The notes: generated from the letters alone by a model not told the origin. DNA of 64,000 nucleotides from G020354785 sp964521285 (GCA_964521285.1 CAZFQS010000005.1:62001-126000); one strand, 5' to 3'. Shown: positions 1 to 9,476, counted from the first letter of the stretch. Translations and numbers: made by a program.

Positions 1-576
1 CTGTTGAAAAATGATATACCTGTTCTAAATATGCTAAATACGAAGTATATTATTTATAATCTTTCAGCTCCACCTTTGGTTAATCCCTATAGTTACGGCA
101 ATGCCTGGTTTGTAAATAATATAAAATTTGTGAAAAATGCTGATGAAGAAATACTTTCGCTTGGTAACATTAATAAAAGAACAGCAATTTTTAATGAGAA
201 GTATAAGAATAAAATAGCTACAGATTTTAAATATGATTCTTCAGCAACTATACAACTGAAATCATACAAACCGAATCACCTTATCTATGAGACTTCTGCA
301 GGACATGATCAATTGGCTGTCTTTTCTGAGATTTTCTTTGAGGATGGATGGGATGCATATATAGACGGAGAGAAGTCCGATTATATTAAAGCCAATTATA
401 TATTAAGATCAATGATCATCCCTGAAGGAAAACATACTGTTGAATTTAAATTTGAGCCGGAATCCTATTACCTGGGCAGAAAATTATCACATGCAGGTTC
501 TGTTATGATAATTATTTTTGTTTTGGGGATTACACTTTATGAATTAAGGACCAGGGAAAAAACTGACAAAAACTGA
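1..576 (+). CDS. YfhO-family membrane protein, C-terminal fragment
   Basis: The frame is open from the first base of the window, so the 5' part of this gene lies outside it; only about the last 190 residues are visible. They resemble the extracytoplasmic C-terminal end of bacterial YfhO-type multi-spanning membrane proteins: an LNTKYII segment, a beta-rich stretch containing FFEDGWDAYIDGE, and one last transmembrane helix (about residues 165-182) followed by a short charged tail. YfhO proteins are large polytopic proteins linked to glycosylation of cell-envelope polymers. The gene converges on the CE12 gene that follows. The family call rests on this end alone, so confidence is moderate. Confidence 0.6.
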   Translation: MLKNDIPVLNMLNTKYIIYNLSAPPLVNPYSYGNAWFVNNIKFVKNADEEILSLGNINKRTAIFNEKYKNKIATDFKYDSSATIQLKSYKPNHLIYETSAGHDQLAVFSEIFFEDGWDAYIDGEKSDYIKANYILRSMIIPEGKHTVEFKFEPESYYLGRKLSHAGSVMIIIFVLGITLYELRTREKTDKN

Positions 577-621
577 CACGTGATCATATAGAATCTCGTC
601 TCTTGCCTTAGGATTAACAAT

Positions 622-654
622 CTGTTGAAATAGCATTCAATATATTTCAAACAG
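622..654. terminator. Imperfect inverted repeat between convergent genes
   Basis: Arms CTGTTGAAATA (622-632) and TATTTCAAACAG (643-654) pair with one bulged base around a 10-base loop. The repeat lies between the convergent YfhO and CE12 genes, where a bidirectional terminator would be expected. The stem is AT-rich and lacks a clear T-tract, so this is tentative. Confidence 0.3.
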
Positions 655-665
655 GATGATCCGGA

Positions 666-1415
666 TCAGTAACCGGATTTAATATACTTTGCGATAGCTA
701 AATCGTTTTCTTTCAGCCCTTCAACTGCAAGTCGTGCTATTTCTAAAGCACCTTTTTCAGACAAATGTGTATTATCTTGCCTGCCATCAGGATACATTTT
801 AAATTTACCCGGCTCAATCCACAAAAACAATTCTTTAGATCTTTCCTGTCCCAGAGATAATACAAGATCTTCAGACTTGAGCTGTAAATCAATAAAAGGA
901 ACTTTAAATTCGTCAGCAACCTCTGTCATTATTAGGGGGTAAGCACCATGGGTATCAATCAAAACACCGTACTCATTAAAATTACGGCGAATGATTGAGC
1001 TGAATAGTACAGGAACTCCACCCTTTTCCCTGGCTTCATTTACGAATTTTATTAAGTTTCGCCTGTAACCTGTATATGGATTGGTATACCGCAATGAATC
1101 TTTATACTTTTGTTCATTATGCCCGAACTGAATAAAAACATAATCCCCTGGCTTCAATGTATCCAGTAATGCATCCCAGTGTCCCTCGTTTATAAAGCTT
1201 TTTGAACTGCGTCCGTTCAGTGCAAAGTTCCTGACTGTTATTTTTTCATTAAAGAAGACAGGAAGCATTTGTCCCCATCCACGTTCGGGATTACTTTCCG
1301 GACTGGATTTATCAGACATTGTTGAGTCACCAATCATATAAATTGTGATGTTTTCTTTAGGATGACATGCGAAGAATAATAAAGAAATTAAAAATAATAC
1401 TGTAAAATGTCTCAT
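666..1415 (-). CDS. CE12 rhamnogalacturonan acetylesterase, lipoprotein
   Basis: SGNH/GDSL esterase of the CE12 type, which removes acetyl groups from rhamnogalacturonan. At 249 residues it is the usual size for a single-domain member. Block I is GDST with the likely nucleophile Ser31; a NGRSSKSF block supplies the oxyanion glycine, FGHNE the block-III asparagine, and DNTH the catalytic Asp214/His217. The N-terminus is hydrophobic and ends in Cys17, so it is probably a lipoprotein facing the periplasm or cell surface, although the lipobox (FFAC) is not canonical. A second, longer CE12 gene lies at 13920-15290. With the nearby PL22 and KDG kinase it fits pectin breakdown. Confidence 0.88.
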   Translation of the reverse strand: MRHFTVLFLISLLFFACHPKENITIYMIGDSTMSDKSSPESNPERGWGQMLPVFFNEKITVRNFALNGRSSKSFINEGHWDALLDTLKPGDYVFIQFGHNEQKYKDSLRYTNPYTGYRRNLIKFVNEAREKGGVPVLFSSIIRRNFNEYGVLIDTHGAYPLIMTEVADEFKVPFIDLQLKSEDLVLSLGQERSKELFLWIEPGKFKMYPDGRQDNTHLSEKGALEIARLAVEGLKENDLAIAKYIKSGY

Positions 1416-1651
1416 TAATTTTTTGTTATAAAATTTGATTACTAATATCCTATCAAAATATTCATTTGTCTAAACGCACCAAAATATTAATATTATTTTT
1501 AAAAATGCAATAACATAAAAGAAAAATTATCGATAAAATCAGTTAAAATATGAAAGAAATAGATTATAACAGCAATAGAAAACAATTTGATAAATAAATA
1601 ATTTACCCGGGATAAATTGATATCTTTAAATTTTTAATTAGTATCTGAAAA

Positions 1652-1894
1652 ATGGAAAATCTGACCGGTATTCTTATTATAATCGGAATAATTGCCTTGT
1701 TCTTTATTGAAGGTCTACTGGAGATAACAATATTATCTATACCGGGAGCTTTCATAAGGTGGCTTGCAGGCGGAAAAAAGAAAAAATTTAAAGAGTATTA
1801 TAGAGAAAAGGCAAGAATGAATACTATTCTGGGGCTATTAATCCTCATTGCTATTTTTATTATTGTGCTATTGATTGCAAAATTATTTGCTTAG
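1652..1894 (+). CDS. Small two-helix membrane protein, function unknown
   Basis: An 80-residue protein with a hydrophobic helix at about residues 5-35, a lysine/arginine-rich loop (GGKKKKFKEYYREKAR) and a second helix at about 56-79. The positive-inside rule places the basic loop in the cytoplasm. I do not recognise the family. It stands alone, divergent from the CE12 gene, with a roughly 240-base AT-rich spacer upstream. The composition matches a real membrane protein rather than a chance frame. Confidence 0.6.
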   Translation: MENLTGILIIIGIIALFFIEGLLEITILSIPGAFIRWLAGGKKKKFKEYYREKARMNTILGLLILIAIFIIVLLIAKLFA

Positions 1895-2049
1895 CTGCAA
1901 AATCCGACAAGTCTGGCAGGGCATATTAGGGTGAAAATTTAACAGTCTAAATCAGGTATAACACTCTAACCTTTATTGTGAAGAGTTACACTTTGGGCTT
2001 TTATATTGTAACCAGTATATTTAACATGTTTAATTCAATTAAGAAGGTC

Positions 2050-3339
2050 ATGAAGAAACTCATAAGATACTTAAAAGCTGCAATACATATATCCTTATCT
2101 TTCAAAACATTTATTATTACAGCCTGTATTATTTTTTTATGTTCATACAGTGAACCAGATATACCTGTATTGGAGACCGGTTCACAGAAACCCATGCCAT
2201 ATGAGTGGATTGACAGGGATACAGGCCATAAATTAATGCGTCTGACACGTATAGATGGAAATAATCGCAGCTTTTATTTTCACAATAATCCCTTTATCCC
2301 CGCTCTGAATGATGAGGGTGATATCATGGTATTTTATGGGAGTCAGCCACAGAGTCAACCTGACAGATTGTACAGAGGGCGGGCTCCAAGACAGCTTTAT
2401 ATTGTAAACCTGAAGACACTGGAGGTAAAACAGCTGACCAGTCACCCGGGATGGATATTCGGTGAAATTGTTGGAAAGAAACGCAGGGAGGTATTTTACC
2501 AGAGCAGAGACACCGTGTTTGCTGTTAATGTTGATAATCCTGAATCGAGAGTGGTTTATATTTTCCCGGATAGCATAGACAGAGCATTCGTTTCCACATT
2601 GAATGCCGATGAAAATATTCTGGCAGGTGCATTCAGTAACGTACATAAAGATTCTATACTGAGAAACAACCCACGGAAATCAGACTTTCTAAGGCTTATA
2701 TTTGAAGCGAAATTACCGCATACCCTCTTTACAATTAACATCGAAACAGGAAAGCTGGAATTTATTCATAGTGATACTGCCTGGATAAATCATGTGCAGT
2801 TTTCACCTACCGACCCTGAAATGCTGATGTTCTGCCACGAAGGGCCATGGCACTTGCTTGACAGGATATGGTTAATAAATATTAACGAAAAGAAACCAAG
2901 GCTGATGCATAAAAGAACTGTTTACAGGGAAATCGCCGGACATGAGTTTTTTAGCAGGGATGGTAATACAATATGGTTTGATTTGCAGATACCAAGAGGT
3001 GAAACTTTTTACCTGGCGTCAGCCGATGTGAAGACCGGAGATGAAAAACGGTATGCATTGAAACGTGATGAGTGGTCAATACATTTTAATATTTCTCCCG
3101 ACCAGCAAACCTTTGCCGGAGACGGAGGGGATTCCTCCCAGGTGGCCCGGGCAAAAGACGGGCTATGGATTTACCTGTCCCATCCCAGTGGAGACAGCCT
3201 GAAGTCAGAACGCCTTGTGAACATGAGACACCATGATTATGATCTTGAACCTAATGTTCATTTTTCTCCGGATGGAAAGTGGATTATTTTCCGGGCTAAT
3301 TTTGAAGGAACCAGTCAGGTATATGCTGTTGAAATTTAA
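2050..3339 (+). CDS. ogl: Oligogalacturonate lyase (PL22), exported
   Basis: The protein matches the oligogalacturonate lyase family (PL22), a seven-bladed propeller that cleaves short (unsaturated) galacturonides to 4-deoxy-5-keto uronate. Family-typical stretches include DRDTGHKLMRLT near the start, a HNNPF segment, MFCHEGPWH in mid-protein and a closing FSPDGKWIIFRANF blade. The frame is open back to a GTG at 1978 with ATGs at 2026 and 2050; I chose 2050 because it gives a short basic N-terminus before one hydrophobic segment ending in Cys. Export or lipidation is inferred, and the lipobox is poor. The gene converges on the KDG kinase and overlaps its end by 4 bases. Its product would be isomerised and reduced to KDG before that kinase acts; kduI and kduD are not in the window. 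Confidence 0.85.
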   Translation: MKKLIRYLKAAIHISLSFKTFIITACIIFLCSYSEPDIPVLETGSQKPMPYEWIDRDTGHKLMRLTRIDGNNRSFYFHNNPFIPALNDEGDIMVFYGSQPQSQPDRLYRGRAPRQLYIVNLKTLEVKQLTSHPGWIFGEIVGKKRREVFYQSRDTVFAVNVDNPESRVVYIFPDSIDRAFVSTLNADENILAGAFSNVHKDSILRNNPRKSDFLRLIFEAKLPHTLFTINIETGKLEFIHSDTAWINHVQFSPTDPEMLMFCHEGPWHLLDRIWLININEKKPRLMHKRTVYREIAGHEFFSRDGNTIWFDLQIPRGETFYLASADVKTGDEKRYALKRDEWSIHFNISPDQQTFAGDGGDSSQVARAKDGLWIYLSHPSGDSLKSERLVNMRHHDYDLEPNVHFSPDGKWIIFRANFEGTSQVYAVEI

Positions 3340-4415
3340 CGCCTTACCCTGGCATTACCTTCCCAGATACTCCAAATCTGCTCTTCGTCTGCAGGTTGTG
3401 CATAATCGGTCAGCAGAGTAGTAACCAATGCTCCTGTTGCCCATCCGAACCGGATCCACTTCTCAGGCTCCCATCCTTTTAATATGGCATACAGCAGGCC
3501 GCCAACAAAACCATCACCGCCCCCTATACGGTCGAGCACAGGGATTTCACGAGGTTCCACGATATGCCAGTTTTCTGCTTCTGCCATGATGGCTCCCCAC
3601 ATATGGGAGTTAGTGCTCACAACCTGGCGCAGCGTGGTAGCATAGACTGAAGCATTGGGAAATGCCTTCTTTGCCCTGTTGATCATAACCTTGAAGCTAT
3701 CTATTTTTTCAGCAAGCTCTTTCCCCCCTGCCTCAGGTCCTTCTATTCCCAGGCATAGCTGGAAATCTTCCTCGTTACCTACAAGTATGTCAGACATACC
3801 TGCTATCTCAAGGAAAATTTCACGGAGCTCTTTTTCGCGGTTTTTCCAGAATGAAGCCCTGTAGTTAAGGTCAAAGGAAATCCGTGTTCGGTATTTCTTT
3901 GCAGCTCTTGCCAGTTCAAGGCAGAAAATACCTGTTTCGGGAGACAAGGCTCCTATAAGTCCGGATAAATGCACAATCTGCACCCCCTGCTTTCCGAAAA
4001 TATTATCGAGATCGAAATCTTTCTCATTAAGAGTTCGCCCCACCTCGCCGGCACGATCATTATGTACCCGCGGTCCGCGTGTACCATACCCGCTGTCAGC
4101 AATATTTATCTGGTGGCGGTAGCCCCACGGCCCCCCCTGTACAACTTCCCTGCCCTCGTAATCTATATGGCGGCTTGCAAGGTTATCTTTTATAAAACGG
4201 GCAATCGGACTGCCCTTAACAAATGTCGTCAGTACTTTAACAGGTAGCCCCAGATAAGATGAAACACTAACTACATTGGATTCCGCACTGGTAGCATGAA
4301 GTAAAAAATTATCACTGCAATGTACCGGCTGTCCGCCTGCAGGAGTAAGACGAACTCCCATGCTTGTAGGTACAAGCATGGCATATGTATAGTCATTCCT
4401 GAGTTCAATTTTCAT
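3336..4415 (-). CDS. kdgK: 2-keto-3-deoxygluconate kinase (PfkB family)
   Basis: Ribokinase/PfkB-fold sugar kinase of 359 residues. The C-terminal PfkB signature DRIGGGDGFVGG carries the catalytic aspartate and anion hole, and SFDLNYR and VGNEEDF are typical of KDG kinases. It would phosphorylate KDG, the end product of unsaturated galacturonate processing, to KDPG for an aldolase not present here. The start is fixed by an unusually complete Shine-Dalgarno sequence six bases upstream of the ATG, which is rare in Bacteroidota. The middle of the gene (about 4000-4140) is clearly GC-richer than its neighbours. Both points are compatible with acquisition from another lineage, but do not prove it. 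The stop codon sits inside a TTAA shared with the PL22 stop. Confidence 0.83.
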   Translation of the reverse strand: MKIELRNDYTYAMLVPTSMGVRLTPAGGQPVHCSDNFLLHATSAESNVVSVSSYLGLPVKVLTTFVKGSPIARFIKDNLASRHIDYEGREVVQGGPWGYRHQINIADSGYGTRGPRVHNDRAGEVGRTLNEKDFDLDNIFGKQGVQIVHLSGLIGALSPETGIFCLELARAAKKYRTRISFDLNYRASFWKNREKELREIFLEIAGMSDILVGNEEDFQLCLGIEGPEAGGKELAEKIDSFKVMINRAKKAFPNASVYATTLRQVVSTNSHMWGAIMAEAENWHIVEPREIPVLDRIGGGDGFVGGLLYAILKGWEPEKWIRFGWATGALVTTLLTDYAQPADEEQIWSIWEGNARVRR

Positions 4416-4419
4416 ATAT

Positions 4420-4429
4420 AACCTCCTTT
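4420..4429 (-). promoter_or_regulatory. Strong Shine-Dalgarno of the KDG kinase gene
   Basis: Read on the minus strand the leader is AAAGGAGGTT followed by ATAT and ATG, so AAAGGAGG is six bases from the start codon. This is nearly the full complement of the 16S rRNA 3' end. Other starts in the window are preceded by A-rich sequence with no such motif, so this one stands out and settles the start. Confidence 0.8.
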
Positions 4430-4571
4430 AGATATAATTTTATTATTATGAAATAAAGTTATAAAAAATGACAGAAAAATAAAGGCCTGAAGTCAAAACA
4501 GTATTCCTGATAATAATATCGCAGAAATATCATAAATTATCGTAAATTAATCCAAAATAAAAACCAAGGCC

Positions 4572-5455
4572 ATGAATATCTATACTATTGTCATCTCGCT
4601 GGGATTATTGATTTTCTTTTCCCATGCATTTAATGAGCTATTCGACCGTACCAAAATACCGAATGTTTTGTTACTGTTGCTAATTGGTATTCTTGTTGGC
4701 CCTGTCGGCGGAATAGTAAGCAAGGATTTTTTCGGATAACTGGGTAATGTATTTACAACTATTACCTTAATTGTGATTTTGTTTGAAAGCGGAGTCGGAC
4801 TAAAATTCAGTGAAATAAAAAAAATATATTGGTGCCGCCTCCCTGCTTACCATTATCAATTTTGTAATAACAGTTATCATTACTGCTTTTCTGGCAAGCT
4901 TGTTAACCAAACTGGACTGGATTAGTTCGGTTTTTATCGGAGCTATAATTGGAGGTACATCTTCAGCAGTTGTAATACCAATTGTAAAACAATTAAAGAT
5001 GAGTGAAAAGAGCTCTGCCATCATGTTCCTTGAATCTGCGTTAAGCGATGTTTTATGCTTGATTGTCGGTTTGGCCGTGCTGGAAGGAATAAAAATGGGA
5101 GCCCTTGATGTGGGAACCGTATTTTCAAAAATGTGGAAAGCTTTTCTGTTTGCAGCGTTGATTGGACTGGCAGCAGGCCTGATATGGTCTGTAGTTATCA
5201 AGCTGATACGCAGTATTAAGAATTCCATGTTTACGACACTGGCTTTTGTGTTTATTCTTTACGGGATAGTGGAAATGCTTGGATTTAACGGGGGAATCAG
5301 TGCCCTTACATTTGGAATCATTCTTGGGAACACTGATTCAATAAGTACAAATAAATTGTTCAAAAGAATATTTGCTTTCGATACTTCGGGCTTCAATGAA
5401 AATGAAAGGAACTTTTTTGCAGAAATTGTATTTGTCATGCAGACTAAGAGAAACA
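4572..5455 (+). pseudogene. Cation:proton antiporter, broken and 3'-truncated
   Basis: Translation from the ATG at 4572 gives the N-terminus of a CPA-type sodium/proton antiporter (hydrophobic helices, FNELFDRTKIPNVLLLLLIG). It is interrupted by a TAA at 4737-4739. It then resumes and changes frame at an A8 run (4817-4824); removing one A restores ...FSEIKKYIGAASLLT. The antiporter sequence continues (GAIIGGTSSAVVIPIV, FNGGISALTFGIILGN) until about 5450, where NFFAEIVFVMQT ends abruptly and the roughly 120 or more remaining residues are missing. The last part is by chance in frame with the next gene, giving one long open frame from 4900 to 8268 that should not be read as a fusion protein. Three independent lesions make loss of function very likely. 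Confidence 0.85.
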
Positions 5456-5511
5456 TATTCCTAATACATATTTTTATATTATTTTTAATAAATAACAGAA
5501 AAAGACAGGAT

Positions 5512-8268
5512 ATGAAACATATTAAGTTACTTATTATAGTTGTATTACTCAATGCAGCCATTGCAAATTCCCAGATTCTGGAAATTACACCGGCCTTTCC
5601 TACGGCAAATGATTATGTTACTATTATCTATGATGCAACGGAGGGAAATGGTGCTTTAACAGGCGTTAGTCCGGTTTATGCACATTGCGGGTTAATAACT
5701 GACCAGAGCACTTCTCCGACGGACTGGCAATTTGTTGTGACCGTATGGGGCACAGCTGATCCAAACGGTTTAATGACAGACCTGGGGGATAACAAACATA
5801 AGATTGAGATTGACATACCGGTTTATTATGGCTTTCCGCCTGGTACAAATGTGCTGGAGCTGGCTTTTGTGTTCAGGAATGCCAATGGCTCAATAGTTGG
5901 GCGCAGCACAGATGGTTCGGATATATATTACCCTGTTTATCCGGAAGACGCGGGATTCCTGGCAACTTTTTTCAGACCCACAGAAAACCTGATTCTTGTT
6001 GATGTTGGAGAAGAGATCTCAATATATGCTGCATCAAATGAAAGTGCCACGCTTTCCTTATATGATAACGGTGATTTGCTGACATCACAAACCGACACCA
6101 CTACTCTGAACTATGATCATACAGTTCCAACTGAAGGGCTGCACCTGGTGGAGTTTGTTGCTGATAACGGCAGCACTACTTTAAGGGATACTTTTTATTA
6201 TGCAGGCAGTCCGACTGTAAAACACCAGGACCCTCCGGGCGGAATGCCGGATGGGATTAATTATGTTAACGACTCTACTGTGTTGCTGAAATTATTTGCC
6301 CCTGGCAAAGAATTCGTTTATGTTATCGGGGATTTTAATGACTGGATGCCGGATACAGCTTATTCCATGTACCTTGCCAACAATGACACTACATGGTGGC
6401 TGCAAATCGGCGGACTGACTCCCAATGATAGATATGCTTTTCAATACTGGGTTGATGGAGAGATAAAAATTGCTGATCCCTATAGTGAGTTGATCCTTGA
6501 TCCCAACAATGATCCTTCAATAAATACGGAAACATATCCAAACCCACATCCTTATCCGGCAACAAAAACATCAGGGCGTGCAACACTTATTCATCCGGGA
6601 AAAGAACCTTATAACTGGCAAATAACAGATTTTCAGGCACCGGACAAAACAGAGCTTATAATTTATGAATTACTTGTTCGCGATTTTCTGGAGGCACATA
6701 ATTACCAGACCCTTAAGGATACACTGGACTACCTTGAAAATTTGGGTATAAATGCCATTGAATTAATGCCTCCTGGGGAGTTTGAAAATAACGAAAGCTG
6801 GGGTTATAATCCGTCTTACCATATGGCCCTGGATAAATATTACGGTACACCTGATGCATTCAAAGCATTTATTGACGAGTGCCATGCACGTGGTACAGCA
6901 GTAATTGTTGATATTGTATTAAATCATGCTTATGGCCAGAGTCCCCTTGTGCAGTTATACTGGGATGGACCTAATAACAGGCCTGCTGCGGACAATCCCT
7001 GGTTAAATGCTGTATGTCCCCATTCCCCGTCTTGCTGGGGCTATGATTTTAATCACGAGAGAAAGGCCACTCAGGATTTCGTTGACAGGGTGACTAAATT
7101 CTGGCTCACAGAATACAATATTGACGGATTTCGCTTTGATTTCACAAAAGGATTTACAAATACCGGTGATGTAGGTTATGATGAAACACGAATTGATCTT
7201 CTTAAAAGAATGGCTGATGAAGTATGGCTGGTTAATCCCGATGCATATGTTATACTGGAGCACTGGGCAGATAATAGTGAGGAGATCATTCTCTCGGATT
7301 ATGGTATGATGCTCTGGGGTAATGTAACCTATTATTACCAGGAAGCTGCCATGGGCTGGGTATTAACTTCAAACTTTCAAGGGGGAATTTATAAACAGCG
7401 AGGCTGGGACAATCAGCACCTGGTAACCTATATGGAAAGTCATGATGAGGAACGCCTGATGTACAAAAATTTACAGTATGGTAACAGTGACGGGGTATAT
7501 TCAATCAAGGATCTGACAACGGCACTCAGACGCATTGAACTTACAGCTGCTTTTCTGTTTACTATTCCCGGACCAAAGATGATATGGCAGTTCGGGGAAC
7601 TGGGTTATGATGTTTCTATTGATTATGATTGCAGGGTTTGCAACAAGCCTATACGCTGGAACTATTTTACAGAAGTAAACCGCCTCCGGTTATACAAGAT
7701 ATTCAGCGCCCTGATTCACCTTCGTCGGGAAAATGAAGTCTTTAAAACAGATGATTTTGGCTGGAGCCTGGGCACCGGTGCCAAACGTATAAACCTGAAC
7801 CATCCTTCAATGAATGCAGTTGTACTGGGTAATTTTGATGTTACATCAGATAGCATAAATCCTTACTTTCAAAATACAGGGTGGTGGTATGAGTTTTTTA
7901 CAGGTGACAGCCTGAATGTAAGTGATATAAATGAACTTATTCCTCTGGAGGCAGGAGAATACCGCATTTATACAACTAAACGGCTAAGCATCCCTGATAT
8001 TACCGTGGGCATATATTCTGCAGGGGAAGATCCATTCGATGTCAGGTTATTCCCTAATCCGGCCAATGATTTCTTTTATGTTAATTGTGAAAATATTAAT
8101 GAGGACCTTGAAGTTGAGATTTTTGATCTGACAGGCAGATTAGTACTCAATAAAAAGATAAATAGTAATGATATAGTTGATATTGAGACTTTAAAAGCAG
8201 GTATTTATATTATTACTATAAAATCAAAGAACAAGTTATACACTCACAAGCTGATAGTTGATCAGTGA
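5512..8268 (+). CDS. Secreted GH13 alpha-amylase-like enzyme with T9SS domain
   Basis: A 918-residue exported enzyme starting at an ATG that gives a clean signal peptide (MKHIKLLIIVVLLNAAIANS). After beta-sandwich domains comes a CBM48-like module (VYVIGDFNDWMPD, about residues 265-345). The GH13 barrel follows, with region I DIVLNH (Asp467), region II GFRFDF (nucleophile Asp543), general acid Glu583 in VILEHW, and region IV ESHDE (His644/Asp645). The last 75 residues are a T9SS type-A sorting domain (VRLFPNPANDF ... KAGIYIITI), so it should reach the cell surface or medium. It acts on alpha-glucans (starch or glycogen class), not pectin; exact specificity cannot be read. The antiporter relic ends just upstream, so its promoter must lie within or after that relic. 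Confidence 0.9.
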   Translation: MKHIKLLIIVVLLNAAIANSQILEITPAFPTANDYVTIIYDATEGNGALTGVSPVYAHCGLITDQSTSPTDWQFVVTVWGTADPNGLMTDLGDNKHKIEIDIPVYYGFPPGTNVLELAFVFRNANGSIVGRSTDGSDIYYPVYPEDAGFLATFFRPTENLILVDVGEEISIYAASNESATLSLYDNGDLLTSQTDTTTLNYDHTVPTEGLHLVEFVADNGSTTLRDTFYYAGSPTVKHQDPPGGMPDGINYVNDSTVLLKLFAPGKEFVYVIGDFNDWMPDTAYSMYLANNDTTWWLQIGGLTPNDRYAFQYWVDGEIKIADPYSELILDPNNDPSINTETYPNPHPYPATKTSGRATLIHPGKEPYNWQITDFQAPDKTELIIYELLVRDFLEAHNYQTLKDTLDYLENLGINAIELMPPGEFENNESWGYNPSYHMALDKYYGTPDAFKAFIDECHARGTAVIVDIVLNHAYGQSPLVQLYWDGPNNRPAADNPWLNAVCPHSPSCWGYDFNHERKATQDFVDRVTKFWLTEYNIDGFRFDFTKGFTNTGDVGYDETRIDLLKRMADEVWLVNPDAYVILEHWADNSEEIILSDYGMMLWGNVTYYYQEAAMGWVLTSNFQGGIYKQRGWDNQHLVTYMESHDEERLMYKNLQYGNSDGVYSIKDLTTALRRIELTAAFLFTIPGPKMIWQFGELGYDVSIDYDCRVCNKPIRWNYFTEVNRLRLYKIFSALIHLRRENEVFKTDDFGWSLGTGAKRINLNHPSMNAVVLGNFDVTSDSINPYFQNTGWWYEFFTGDSLNVSDINELIPLEAGEYRIYTTKRLSIPDITVGIYSAGEDPFDVRLFPNPANDFFYVNCENINEDLEVEIFDLTGRLVLNKKINSNDIVDIETLKAGIYIITIKSKNKLYTHKLIVDQ

Positions 8269-8368
8269 TATTACTAATTTATCTTCCGGTAATTATTGGA
8301 GGGATTTTTTGACAATATAGTCGAGAAAATTGAAATCAGGCGTAACTAAGCCTTTATAATAAAAACAA

Positions 8369-8394
8369 AAGGCTGTATCAATAAGTACAGCCTT
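8369..8394. terminator. Perfect hairpin terminator between convergent genes
   Basis: A perfect 9-bp inverted repeat, AAGGCTGTA (8369-8377) and TACAGCCTT (8386-8394), with an 8-base loop. On the minus strand it is followed by a T-rich tail (TTGTTTTTATT), on the plus strand by less T. It sits between the GH13 gene and the minus-strand gene at 8421-9476 and probably serves both. Confidence 0.75.
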
Positions 8395-8420
8395 CCATTT
8401 CTATATAAAGTATTTGTTAA

Positions 8421-9476
8421 TTATTTAATTAACAGCTTAATAAATTCAGTATGTTCACCAGCCTGTAACTTAACAAAATAGATTCCTGCAGGGTAATCAG
8501 AAACATCATAGTTAATAACTCTATAACCTGTCTGAACATCCACATCAAGAAGCATATCAAGCTGCTGTCCTGTTACATCATAAAGAGTTACTTTTGCGTT
8601 TCCTGCTACGGGAGCTTTAAAACGTATCGTTACAAGCTCAGAAGCTGGATTTGGAAATGCAATCAGACCGTAGTCCTTTGTTAAGTTATCTTCAATGCCG
8701 GAGGGTGGCTGCGGGATAGCATCAAATGTCCATTCAGCAGCTCTTTTCATAATCTTATAATAATCATTTGTACCATAGTGTTGCTGTGCGCCTGAACCTT
8801 GTATACATTGAGCAGACATTCCGTAATAAAACATTTGAACCGGAAGATTAAAATCATCAATTACGCCGATTGCAAAGGCCGTGGGTTCATCTGTCGGAGC
8901 AACAGGCATAGCAAGTACCTTGGTAGTATATATAAGATGATGTACATAAGGAACTTCTTTGAAATCAGTGCCGCTCGACCATGTCACTATCTGGTTTACA
9001 TCAAAAATTTCAGTTATATAATGTGTATTATCAGTAATTTTATACTGCTGATCCGTTGCATCCCCACTTGAACTTACATTATTTATGACAATACCACCAG
9101 TACCTTCTACAAACAATGCCCAGCGGTCATTATCATTTAACATAGCACCAGCTTCAAGGGTAATCCAGTCTATAGGAAAATTATCCCTGAATGGCCCGAA
9201 AACAGTAACTCCAGTGGACCCACAAGTTTCGCTGAATATTGCTCCGTCCTTTCCGTTATACATAGTATCTGTGCTGACATTAAAAACGGCGTCATCCATG
9301 TAATAGACTATAAATCCCCAAGATTTAAGACTATCAATTAAATCAAAGTCAGCAGCATTTACGTCTGCTGTTTCTCCGCCACCAACAAAAAGAATTGTCT
9401 TCTGTCCATTAACCAATAATGACATCATTAACAGGGACAGGATAAATAGCAACTTAACTGAGTAAATCTTTTTCAT
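8421..9476 (-). CDS. T9SS-secreted protein with unrecognised alpha/beta domain
   Basis: A 351-residue protein with a signal peptide (about 1-24), a domain of about 225 residues, and a C-terminal T9SS sorting domain (about 268-351: IAFPNPASELVTIRF ... YPAGIYFVKLQAG). I do not recognise the middle domain with certainty. It begins KTILFVGGGETADVNAADF and alternates strands and helices like a ThuA/flavodoxin-like fold. Its start (strand, then LIDSLKSWGF) and end (AAEWTFDA helix) resemble the duplicated domain of the 34018-36987 protein. The gene carries promoter element A upstream, shared with susC. It is most likely a surface or extracellular accessory protein of the same regulon; no catalytic residues can be assigned. 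Confidence 0.75.
   Translation of the reverse strand: MKKIYSVKLLFILSLLMMSLLVNGQKTILFVGGGETADVNAADFDLIDSLKSWGFIVYYMDDAVFNVSTDTMYNGKDGAIFSETCGSTGVTVFGPFRDNFPIDWITLEAGAMLNDNDRWALFVEGTGGIVINNVSSSGDATDQQYKITDNTHYITEIFDVNQIVTWSSGTDFKEVPYVHHLIYTTKVLAMPVAPTDEPTAFAIGVIDDFNLPVQMFYYGMSAQCIQGSGAQQHYGTNDYYKIMKRAAEWTFDAIPQPPSGIEDNLTKDYGLIAFPNPASELVTIRFKAPVAGNAKVTLYDVTGQQLDMLLDVDVQTGYRVINYDVSDYPAGIYFVKLQAGEHTEFIKLLIK

Noticed and set aside
4800..5228. 142-codon minus-strand frame across the antiporter relic
   Set aside because: Antisense shadow of the relic; no start context and no recognisable protein.
4900..8268. One 1122-residue antiporter-amylase fusion protein
   Set aside because: The N-terminal 204 residues are the end of a broken antiporter gene; the ATG at 5512 opens a normal signal peptide for the amylase.
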